DNA of 57,422 nucleotides. It comes from Candidatus Magasanikiibacteriota bacterium (GTDB taxonomy: Bacteria > Patescibacteriota > Patescibacteriia > Magasanikbacterales > GWA2-37-8). A program made the translations under genes and the position numbers. Below the pieces are notes generated by a model, which made no database searches, was not told the origin of the DNA, and saw only the letters and a program-made list of their open reading frames with translations. The stretch spans positions 1 through 57,422 of the forward strand of contig JACPGS010000004.1 in assembly GCA_016189025.1 (NCBI GenBank), given 5' to 3'. Positions 47,737 through 54,620 of this stretch are shown piece after piece; position 1 is the first letter of the stretch; every line of letters begins with the position of its first letter.

Positions 47737-48228
47737 TTACATCTTCACCTCCACATCCACCCCGGCCGGCAGCTGCAGGCTCATCAGGGCGTCCAGGCAC
47801 TTGGGGCTGGCGTTGATAATGTCCACCAGCCGCTTGTGCACCCGCATTTCAAACTGTTCGCGCGCATTTTTGTGGACAAAGGTGGAGCGGTTGACGGTAA
47901 TTTTTACCTTTTCCGTGGGCAGCGGCACCGGCCCCACCACCCGCGCTTCGTAGCGCTCGGCGGTTTCCACTATGGTGCGCGTGGCCTGGTCAATAATGCG
48001 GTGGTCGTAGGCGCGGATTTTTACCCGAATCCGGCTTACCGGCTCCTCGCGCTTTTCCGGCTTAACCGGCGCTTTAGCGGACTTGAGATCGGCCGGCGCT
48101 GCCGATACTTCTGATACTCCTGATTTTTTCACCCCGGCTTTTTTCGGAGCTGGCTTAGACCGAGCCGCTTTAGCTGGTTTAGCCGCGGCCGGACGCGCCG
48201 CTTTGGTGGTGCTGGTAGCAGGGGTCAT
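47737..48228 (-). CDS. rpsJ: 30S ribosomal protein S10 with basic N-terminal extension
   Basis: 163 residues from the ATG at 48228 (48243 also possible). The S10 domain starts near residue 65 ([26 protein letters not shown]) and is complete. The first 60 residues are Ala/Lys/Pro-rich with [20 protein letters not shown], resembling histone H1-like tails. Usual S10 has about 102 residues. The gap 47612-47736 holds two GCGGATAAACGCGGA direct repeats around a hairpin. Confidence 0.95.
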   Translation of the reverse strand: MTPATSTTKAARPAAAKPAKAARSKPAPKKAGVKKSGVSEVSAAPADLKSAKAPVKPEKREEPVSRIRVKIRAYDHRIIDQATRTIVETAERYEARVVGPVPLPTEKVKITVNRSTFVHKNAREQFEMRVHKRLVDIINASPKCLDALMSLQLPAGVDVEVKM

Positions 48229-48285
48229 GTTGATAAAGAACAATTTAAGGGCGGTTCAGTATTATTTCATCAGTATTGAATCAGT

Positions 48286-49479
48286 CTACTTAATAATTTT
48301 GGTTACCACGCCCGCGCCTACCGTATGCCCGCCTTCGCGGATGGCAAAATTCATTTTGTCTTCCATTGCTACCGGCACCAGCAGCTTGACTTTAATGCTT
48401 ACCGTGTCGCCCGGCATTACCATTTCCGTACCGCCCGGCAGCTCGGTCACCTCGCCGGTTACGTCCGTAGTGCGGACGTAAAACTGCGGCTTGTAACCCT
48501 TAAAGAACGGCTTGTGGCGGCCGCCTTCTTCCTTGGTCAGCACGTATACTTCGCCTTCAAATTCCGTATGCGGGGTGATGGAGCCGGGTTTAGCCAGCAC
48601 CATGCCGCGCTCTACTTCTTCTTTTTTGGTGCCGCGCAGCAAAATCCCGGCGTTGTCGCCGGCCTGGCCTTCTTTCAGAGTTTTATTGAACATTTCAATG
48701 CCGGTTACCACGGTCTTCATCGGCTCCTCGCGCAGGCCGACAATGGCAATTTCATCGTTTAAGTGCACCATGCCGCGCTCAATACGTCCGGTTACCACGG
48801 TACCGCGGCCTTCAATGGAAAAGACATCTTCCACCGGCATCAGAAATGGCTTGTCTACGGCGCGCACCGGCTCGGGGATATACTCATCTACCGCTTTCAT
48901 CAAATCCAGCACCGGCTTGGCTGCGGCTTCGTCGGTCGGGTTCTGCAGAGCCTGCAGGGCGCTGCCGCGGATAATCGGCGTAGTGTCGCCGGGGAACCGA
49001 TACTTCTTCAACAGGTCGCGCACTTCGGCTTCCACCAAATCAATCAGCTCCGGGTCGGACACCTGGTCTACTTTGTTCAGAAATACAACGATGTAAGGGA
49101 CGCCCACCTGGCGCGCGAGCAAAATGTGTTCGCGGGTCTGGGGCATGGGGCCGTCGGCGGCGGATACCACCAAAATCGCGCCGTCCATTTGGGCGGCGCC
49201 AGTAATCATATTTTTGATATAATCGGCATGCCCCGGGCAATCCACGTGGGCATAGTGGCACTTCTCGCTTTCGTATTCTACGTGAGCGGTAGAAATAGTA
49301 ATACCGCGCGCCTTGGATTCCGGCGCCTTGTCCAAATCATCCACGCCTTTCTTTTGGGCGGTAAACCCGCGGGCGCCCAGCACTTTGAGGATCGCGGCCG
49401 TCAGGGTAGTTTTACCATGGTCAACGTGGCCGATCGTGCCGATGTTGACGTGCGGTTTGGTGCGGACAAATTCCGCCAT
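48286..49479 (-). CDS. tuf: Elongation factor Tu
   Basis: 397 residues. [11 protein letters not shown] (about 18-28), [12 protein letters not shown] (about 80-91), NKVD (about 135) and GSAL (about 172) are the G motifs; domains II and III are complete. It delivers aminoacyl-tRNA to the ribosome. A strong promoter with a leader of about 135 nt lies upstream and probably starts the tuf-rpsJ transcript. Confidence 0.98.
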   Translation of the reverse strand: MAEFVRTKPHVNIGTIGHVDHGKTTLTAAILKVLGARGFTAQKKGVDDLDKAPESKARGITISTAHVEYESEKCHYAHVDCPGHADYIKNMITGAAQMDGAILVVSAADGPMPQTREHILLARQVGVPYIVVFLNKVDQVSDPELIDLVEAEVRDLLKKYRFPGDTTPIIRGSALQALQNPTDEAAAKPVLDLMKAVDEYIPEPVRAVDKPFLMPVEDVFSIEGRGTVVTGRIERGMVHLNDEIAIVGLREEPMKTVVTGIEMFNKTLKEGQAGDNAGILLRGTKKEEVERGMVLAKPGSITPHTEFEGEVYVLTKEEGGRHKPFFKGYKPQFYVRTTDVTGEVTELPGGTEMVMPGDTVSIKVKLLVPVAMEDKMNFAIREGGHTVGAGVVTKIIK

Positions 49480-49622
49480 ATAATTAAAGCTTTCCGCGGC
49501 ACTGCCCCGAGTGGTCAGGGCATGTTTTGTAATCCAGCCGCCTTGAACTTGAATAACTTGAATTTTTGCCTAAAATAACAAAAAATTATTCCCTGGTTTA
49601 GCTCTTAAAACAAGGCTCCGCC

Positions 49623-49651
49623 ATTATACCAGGGCGCCGGAAAACTGGCAA
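49623..49651 (-). promoter_or_regulatory. Promoter of tuf and the ribosomal operon
   Basis: On the minus strand TTGCCA (49651-49646), 17-bp spacer, TATAAT (49628-49623) with extended TGG. Transcription would start near 49616, giving a leader of about 135 nt that contains a GCCCTGACCACTCGGGGC hairpin before the tuf ATG. Confidence 0.85.
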
Positions 49652-49749
49652 GGGGATAGCGTGTGGACAAGATCAGCAGAGTCAGTTAACCAGCAAAGTC
49701 AGCAGATTCAGTAAATGTGACAAAATGCTGATTCGGCTGAACTAGCCAA

Positions 49750-50124
49750 TTATTCTACGGGCTCCAGATAAAATTTCTCTTCTTCGGCTTCGTGGGGGAT
49801 GTCGGAAAGATCTTCAGATTCAGGAGGCAGAGAAGCGGCGGCGGAAGCAGCCGGGGCGGCGGGAGAAGCAGGCACCGCCGGCAAGGGATAAGGTTCGTTA
49901 GAAACAGGCGCCTCCCCTTCTGTTGCTTCGTCAAAATCATCAAGCAAAGACGACGAATTGCCGGCCGATAATGCTTGGTCTGCTCGGCCGCCGGCGAGCA
50001 AGGCCTCGTAGCGGTCTAAAGGCACCAGGGCATAAAGCCCGTCGCTCCCCGCATCGCAAACAATACCGGTATCGCCGGTACGGCGGACAAAATTTAGCAG
50101 ACGCTGGAGCTGAATCGGGGTCAT
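49750..50124 (-). CDS. Hypothetical protein with acidic, Ala/Pro-rich tail
   Basis: 124 residues from the ATG at 50124 (MTPIQLQRLLNFVRRTGDTGIV). The first 55 residues form a compact domain (VCDAGSDGLYALVPLDRYEALL) that looks like a prevent-host-death-antitoxin-like or small alpha/beta fold; the rest is disordered, Ala/Pro/Glu-rich and ends EEEKFYLEPVE. Function unknown. Confidence 0.65.
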   Translation of the reverse strand: MTPIQLQRLLNFVRRTGDTGIVCDAGSDGLYALVPLDRYEALLAGGRADQALSAGNSSSLLDDFDEATEGEAPVSNEPYPLPAVPASPAAPAASAAASLPPESEDLSDIPHEAEEEKFYLEPVE

Positions 50125-50169
50125 AAGCATTACCGAGTATCGCACGAAAAAAGACAAAAGTCAATCAAA

Positions 50170-50480
50170 GCTTTAACACCGAGGAGGGGTGGGGGCGGCG
50201 GCAGGGGCTTGGACTTCGGTGTGTCACTCGCTTGAGCCTTGCCTGCCGCCACCTCCCGTTCCGCTTTGCCGTACCGACCCCAGGGAGACGGTGAACAGCG
50301 CACGGGGGAACTACCTCCCTAGGGGTCAGGCGTTACCCGATTAGATCTCTCGGGAAGGGGGGAGGATTGAAAAAATCGGGAACGCCTCTATATTTAGGTT
50401 GCCTCCTGTTCTGCCAGCGGGGAGAGTAATGGCGCGAGGTTGCGGTAGCGTCCTCGCTGTTGTCCGCCGGCCCCCGCACC
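50170..50480. other. GC-rich structured locus without a recognisable gene
   Basis: Four or more nested hairpins occupy this stretch: GGCGGCAGG/CCTGCCGCC (50195-50252), GACCCC-GGGAG/CTCCCT-GGGGTC (50277-50329), GGCGTT-CCCGATT/AATCGGG-AACGCC (50329-50386), GCGAGG/CCTCGC (50434-50459). Candidate -10 boxes flank it on both strands near 50492. It may encode a structured RNA of about 300 nt. I searched by eye for RNase P, tmRNA, SRP and 6S signatures and found none. Confidence 0.45.
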
Positions 50481-50523
50481 TTACCACACTGTATACTACA
50501 TAGACAAGAGCTAGGGAGGTAAC

Positions 50524-50548
50524 AAAAAAACGCCCCTGACCAAAGGCG
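50524..50548 (-). terminator. Terminator-like hairpin upstream of the structured locus
   Basis: On the minus strand CGCC-N10-GGCG is followed by seven T (CGTTTTTTTG). It would end minus-strand transcripts before the structured locus. Confidence 0.5.
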
Positions 50549-50569
50549 AAAGTAACTGACTTATGGGAA

Positions 50570-50710
50570 TTGGTCACCATTATCATCAGTACCGCCTACC
50601 TGATGATGGCGCCCGCCCTGTACCATCGCTCCCTCGGCAGTTTTGAGGAGGTGATGAGCGACAGAAGAGGAATGCATAAAATCCCCCCGACCCAGTCGGG
50701 GGGATTTTGA
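50570..50710 (+). CDS. Possible small membrane protein, broken or frameshifted
   Basis: A 46-codon frame that reads ELVTIIISTAYLMMAPALYH (with TTG as a possible start) followed by RSLGSFEEVMSDRRG. It looks like a real small membrane protein, but no ATG with a ribosome site precedes it. A good GGGAGG site at 50514 leads instead into an overlapping frame (TPLTKGESN) that stops at 50560, one frameshift away. It ends inside a terminator. Weak call. Confidence 0.3.
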   Translation: MVTIIISTAYLMMAPALYHRSLGSFEEVMSDRRGMHKIPPTQSGGF

Positions 50711-50712
50711 TT
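50683..50712 (-). terminator. Terminator of the AbiEii-like gene
   Basis: CCCCCCGAC and GTCGGGGGG form a 9-bp stem with loop CCA, flanked by AAAAT and ATTTTGAT, so it can work in both directions. It lies 11 bp after the stop of the minus-strand gene. Confidence 0.85.
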
Positions 50713-50722
50713 TGCGGGCTGG

Positions 50723-51340
50723 TTATATTTTATACTGCCGCACCGTTTTCTCCAAGAATTTTTGAATCGTTCCCCGCTCAACCTCGCCGCGCAAAAAATC
50801 TATTTTCTGCGTTGGCACGTCTGCCAACGAAACTAATTGGCCCAAAAATAAACGGTCACTAAAATCATGCTTAAACTTTTTCTTCGCCACCCGTATTACC
50901 TCGGCTAGCTGTACATGTTTCTCTTTCAGCATAAAGTACCAATCCACATAATCTTTATACGCCAACCGTTTACCGATAGCAAACGCTTTCATGGCGGCTA
51001 GTTCCCGTAGGCTGACCAGCGGCACCCGATGGTAATGTGATACTGCTTCTACTATCGGATACTCGAACCGAAAAAAAGTACACTTGACATTATCAATGAG
51101 CAAATTCAACTGTTCCGGGGCCCGATAAGTTACGGTGACGGAGGCTCTGGCAAATATCCGTTTTACTCGCCGCAGGAGCGTCGGCGGCAAGGCTTGAGCA
51201 GAAAATAAATCAAAATCAACTGAGATGCGGTGCCCGATATGCAAAGCCAGGGCGGTACCGCCGACTAAATAAAAATTTTTAAACCGAGCCAAACGAGGAA
51301 ACAGCGCCGCCGCCCGGGGCAGCAGAGCTTCAGCGTGCAT
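50723..51340 (-). CDS. AbiEii/AbiGii-family nucleotidyltransferase
   Basis: 205 residues with the type IV toxin/abortive infection nucleotidyltransferase signature YLVGGTALALHIGHRISVDFDLFS (residues about 24-47), including GG and the D-x-D pair. ELAAMKAFAIGKRLAYKDYVDWYFML (about 112-137) is the second conserved part with the K and D residues. Such proteins transfer nucleotides to tRNA or other targets and defend against phage in AbiE. It overlaps the upstream DUF6922-like gene by 11 bp. Confidence 0.87.
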   Translation of the reverse strand: MHAEALLPRAAALFPRLARFKNFYLVGGTALALHIGHRISVDFDLFSAQALPPTLLRRVKRIFARASVTVTYRAPEQLNLLIDNVKCTFFRFEYPIVEAVSHYHRVPLVSLRELAAMKAFAIGKRLAYKDYVDWYFMLKEKHVQLAEVIRVAKKKFKHDFSDRLFLGQLVSLADVPTQKIDFLRGEVERGTIQKFLEKTVRQYKI

Positions 51341-51611
51341 AGCGAAGCAGCGGGACGTTAAATATTACTTGAGCGAGCCGCAAAGATTCGGGATGGAATT
51401 CGGACGCCAGTCTCTTCTTCAAGATCCGCCGAATGGTATCATTACCATAAATATTCTGAATCCAATGCCAGTGCGCTAAAGTGCCTTCATTGATCGTATT
51501 GACAATAATATCAGCCTTATCAGTATCAATATCAACAGTTTCCCATCGCAAAGACCACAACAGGGGGCGAAACATCAACGGGACTTTTGTTTTATGAGGG
51601 CGATGTAACAT
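51330..51611 (-). CDS. DUF6922-like partner of the AbiEii-like protein
   Basis: 93 residues from the ATG at 51611 (a second ATG at 51575 is also reasonable). FRPLLWSLRWETVDIDTDKADIIVNTINEGTLAHWHWIQNIYGNDTIRRIL (key parts about 14-64) matches the pattern I know for DUF6922 antitoxin-like proteins. Overlap with the nucleotidyltransferase gene indicates a coupled two-gene system. Confidence 0.75.
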   Translation of the reverse strand: MLHRPHKTKVPLMFRPLLWSLRWETVDIDTDKADIIVNTINEGTLAHWHWIQNIYGNDTIRRILKKRLASEFHPESLRLAQVIFNVPLLRYAR

Positions 51612-51671
51612 AATGCGCGGCAATTCTGTAATTATTATAGCAAAAAAATCACTGTCTGTCAACCGGCAGAA

Positions 51672-52922
51672 TCACCGCAACTTACCGATAAACGTAATAA
51701 TAACGGCAAGGCTGATGCCCGCGGTGGCGAGCCGCACAAAAGCGCGCGAGAAGCGGCCGGGCAGGTGTTTGTCGCCGACCAATTCGCGGTCTTCGGAAAA
51801 TTTAATCAGGAAGTAGAAAATCACCGGCAGCATGGCGCCGTTTAAGTAATCGGCGTAAAGCGTCAGGTTAAAGAGGTTGATTTGGGGGAACAGCGCCATC
51901 ACCAGGCCCAGGGCAATCTGCAAAACAAAAAACACGTAAAACGGCTTGCCCTTTTTGAAGCTGGCGTTAAGGGTGCGCTCGTAACCGAACAGCTCGCTGA
52001 AAACATAGGAAGTGGCGAGCGGCACGATGGACAAACCCAACAGAGACGCTCCGAACAGGCCGGTGGCAAACAAGGCGCCCGCAGCGGGGCCGGCGAACGG
52101 CCGGATGGCGAGCGCCGCGGCGCCGGCATCGGCCACCGGAATCCGGTTAACGAAAAGAGTATAAGTAACCGCGAGCGCCATCAGCCACGATAATACGTTG
52201 GTAACGATAGCGCCAAAATAAATCTCCCAGCGCGCCTCGCGCAGCTGCCGCGTATGCAATCCCTTGTCTACGATGTAACTGCTGACGAAAAACTGCCCCC
52301 AGGCCGTGATGGTGGTGCCGAGCACCGCGATGAGGGAAAACCAATAACCGACATTAGCAATGTTTACCTGGCGGGGGAATACCAGGCTCTCGCGCAGCGC
52401 CTCGGCCCAGTTGGGGTTAGCGAGAAATGCGGAAACTACATAAGTAAGGTAAAACAAAATCATTACCAAAAAAATCTGCTGCAAGCGGCGATAACTTAAA
52501 CGGATTACCAAAAACGTCAGAGCGACGCAGGTGGCGATGAGCAGCGGCCGCCAGGGAAAAATTGTCAGTTGCAGGGCTGCTTTCAGACCGCTGACATTCT
52601 GCAGAATCACCCCCTGATTGACGATAAAATAGAGGCCGAATACCACGGCGGCCAGGCGCAAACCATAGCGCTCGCGGATCAGCGACCCCAAGCCTTTGCC
52701 GGTAATAATAGAAACCCGCGCCCCGAGCTCCTGGGACAGGGCCAGCAATACGGTAACCGGAATAATCAGGTACTGCGAAGCCATGCCGTAGAGCGACGCC
52801 GCCACCGTGTAGGTAGCCACGCCGCCGGCGTCATTGTCCGCCACGGCAGTAATAATGCCAGGGCCCACCACGGCCAAAAATAGCAACAGGCGGCGCTTAA
52901 AACCCGAACGCGGCAAAGTCAT
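51672..52922 (-). CDS. NRAMP-family divalent metal transporter, divergent
   Basis: 416 residues with about 11 membrane helices. The first helix has GPGIITAVADNDAGG (about 20-34) in the position of the DPGN metal site. In helix 6 the canonical MPHN is replaced by TAWG (LGTTITAWGQFFVSSYI, about 208), so the methionine that selects manganese and iron is missing. This resembles NRAMP-related magnesium transporters more than MntH. The gene 300 bp upstream encodes an MgtE-like regulatory protein on the same strand. Confidence 0.88.
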   Translation of the reverse strand: MTLPRSGFKRRLLLFLAVVGPGIITAVADNDAGGVATYTVAASLYGMASQYLIIPVTVLLALSQELGARVSIITGKGLGSLIRERYGLRLAAVVFGLYFIVNQGVILQNVSGLKAALQLTIFPWRPLLIATCVALTFLVIRLSYRRLQQIFLVMILFYLTYVVSAFLANPNWAEALRESLVFPRQVNIANVGYWFSLIAVLGTTITAWGQFFVSSYIVDKGLHTRQLREARWEIYFGAIVTNVLSWLMALAVTYTLFVNRIPVADAGAAALAIRPFAGPAAGALFATGLFGASLLGLSIVPLATSYVFSELFGYERTLNASFKKGKPFYVFFVLQIALGLVMALFPQINLFNLTLYADYLNGAMLPVIFYFLIKFSEDRELVGDKHLPGRFSRAFVRLATAGISLAVIITFIGKLR

Positions 52923-52930
52923 ATTTTACT

Positions 52931-53052
52931 AGGACCGGCGCGTTTGGCTGCAGTTCAAGGCGGCGCCGAGCAACGAAACGAGACGTATTAATATATCCGG
53001 CGAGTGAGTAGCGGAGGCGCCAACGCCGAAATGCGCCAAACGCGCCAGTCCT
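52931..53052. repeat. Inverted repeat family C, copy C2
   Basis: AGGACCGGCGCGTTTGGC pairs with GCCAAACGCGCCAGTCCT. Internal units GCAGTTCAAGGCG and CGCCGAAATGCG match C1. It lies between the NRAMP-like and MgtE-like genes, next to element B1. Confidence 0.85.
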
Positions 53053-53057
53053 ATTTA

Positions 53058-53216
53058 TAGACCGTTGAAAAACTCTTTATGGGTGCCTTATTTGTCATCC
53101 CCGCGAAAGCGGGGATCCAGAAACTTGGCTAATTAAAAGGCTATTTATCCTGGATTCCCGCTTACGCGGGAATGACACGGGGACGGGAATGACAGACGAG
53201 TTTTTCAACGGTCTTA
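53058..53216. mobile_element. Family B MITE-like element, copy B1
   Basis: Ends AGACCGTTGAAAAACTC and GAGTTTTTCAACGGTCT are perfect inverted repeats, flanked by TAT on both sides (3-bp duplication). The interior has REP-like arms (CCCCGCGAAAGCGGGG and TTCCCGCTTACGCGGGAA). It abuts the stop codon of the MgtE-like gene. Confidence 0.85.
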
Positions 53217-53217
53217 T

Positions 53218-54438
53218 TTAAGCATGCGGCACCAGGCGCCGCATTACATCGTCAATGGAGAGCACGCCGGCCAGCCGCCCTTCGGTGTCCAGCACCGCCG
53301 CTGAATACAGATTGTAGCGGGTCATTACTTTAACAATCTCATCAATTTTTTGTTTTACCGACAACACCGAGTGGCGGGGTAATTTTTTGACAATATCTTT
53401 AAGCCGGGCGGTGGGCGCCGCCGTAAGCAGGCGGCGCAGTGATACGGCGCCGCGGAATTTACCCGATTCTTCGGTAATATACACGTACAACAGCGAGCGC
53501 AGATGCGGCGAAACCTGCCGGACTTCTTCCAGGGTTTTGGCCACGCTCCAGTCGGGGCGGGCGGAAACATATTCAATGGACATCATGCCGCCCGCCGTAT
53601 CGTTGGGATAGGGCAGAAGTTTTTCCAATTTTTTGGTCTTGCCCTGCTGCAGATAGGAAAGAAAAGCCGCGGCCTCGGCCCGGGGCAGGGTTTTTAACAA
53701 ATCCACCGCTTCGTCCAGCGACATCCGCTCCAAAATCCGCGCGCTACGCTCCGGCCCCAGGTAATGGATAATCATTTTTTTAATTTCCGGATTCATTTCC
53801 TCTACTGCATGAGCGGCCGCTTCGGTATCCAGCGACCCGATCAACCGGCCGCCCTGCTTGATGGTAAGGTCCTCAATGATATTAGCCAGGTCAGCCGGAT
53901 GGAGTTTGGTCAACTGGGCGGCCAGGGAATCCAGCTGCACCGCGCCGCCCGCCGTTTTCCGTTTTACCAAATGCGCCTTGCGCCAATCAATCAGATTAAC
54001 CTTGAATAAATTAAGAAAATCAAACCGGCCCAGGCCCAGCCGGCGCAACATTCCTTTTAAGCTCACGTCGATCCCGATTACCGACATCGCGTTGTCCACC
54101 GGCCCCAGTTTAAGATCATTGACGCGGACAATCCGCGCTCCTTCCACGTCCACAATCTGCTGGTCCAGCACGTCTTTGGCCAGCCGCACCCAATCGCCCG
54201 CCGGGTAATCGCCGGGGATGGTGCGCGAGAGGTGGGTGAGCGTAAGGTCGGCCCGGCTTAAGGTTGCGACGTATTCGTAAGGCAGGTAGCGCTCGGCGCC
54301 GCCGCGCCGCCGCACTACCAAAAATTTAAGCGGCGCATAAATGCCCGGGGTGCTGGGTACCAGAATATCGCGCAGCCGCCCCACCGACACCTCGGAGCTG
54401 TCGCGCACCGGCCGGCCTAACAGTTGGCTTAAATACAT
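53218..54438 (-). CDS. Soluble PRC-barrel / MgtE_N / CBS protein (magnesium sensor-like)
   Basis: 406 residues from the ATG at 54438 (MYLSQLLGRPVRD). Two PRC-barrel-like repeats (about 1-80 and 90-160) precede an MgtE N-domain (LHPADLANIIEDL to TAGGMMS, about 180-290) and a CBS pair (about 290-406). The five-helix MgtE channel is absent, so the protein is cytosolic. In MgtE these domains sense magnesium and gate the pore. The NRAMP-like permease downstream is the obvious partner. DTAGGMMS and VLSIDDVMRRL are well kept. Confidence 0.88.
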   Translation of the reverse strand: MYLSQLLGRPVRDSSEVSVGRLRDILVPSTPGIYAPLKFLVVRRRGGAERYLPYEYVATLSRADLTLTHLSRTIPGDYPAGDWVRLAKDVLDQQIVDVEGARIVRVNDLKLGPVDNAMSVIGIDVSLKGMLRRLGLGRFDFLNLFKVNLIDWRKAHLVKRKTAGGAVQLDSLAAQLTKLHPADLANIIEDLTIKQGGRLIGSLDTEAAAHAVEEMNPEIKKMIIHYLGPERSARILERMSLDEAVDLLKTLPRAEAAAFLSYLQQGKTKKLEKLLPYPNDTAGGMMSIEYVSARPDWSVAKTLEEVRQVSPHLRSLLYVYITEESGKFRGAVSLRRLLTAAPTARLKDIVKKLPRHSVLSVKQKIDEIVKVMTRYNLYSAAVLDTEGRLAGVLSIDDVMRRLVPHA

Positions 54439-54514
54439 AGAGGACGCCACTAGTGTACGCCCCAGGGCAAGAAAAAGCAACCGAGGGGTAACCGTAATGT
54501 TGTGCACAGGGAGC

Positions 54515-54543
54515 TTGGGATTGGCAGGAAAATAGTGTATAAT
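54515..54543 (+). promoter_or_regulatory. Promoter of the DUF4012 gene
   Basis: TTGGGA (54515-54520), 17-bp spacer, TATAAT (54538-54543). The leader contains a near-perfect palindrome (54569-54593, arms AAAGTTCAAAGT and ACTTTGAACTTT). Confidence 0.75.
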
Positions 54544-54620
54544 ATCGGGAGCCGCCAAATTCAAATCTAAAGTTCAAAGTCACTTTGAACTTTGCCTTTT
54601 GAGTTTTAAATTTTCTCTCC

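Noticed and set aside
48763-49578. 271-residue plus-strand frame over tuf
   Set aside because: Antisense shadow of the highly conserved EF-Tu gene; it has no family features.
50160-50560. RNase P RNA or tmRNA
   Set aside because: GAGGAAAGTCC and ACAGAA-type RNase P motifs and the tRNA-like ends or tag frame of tmRNA could not be found on either strand.
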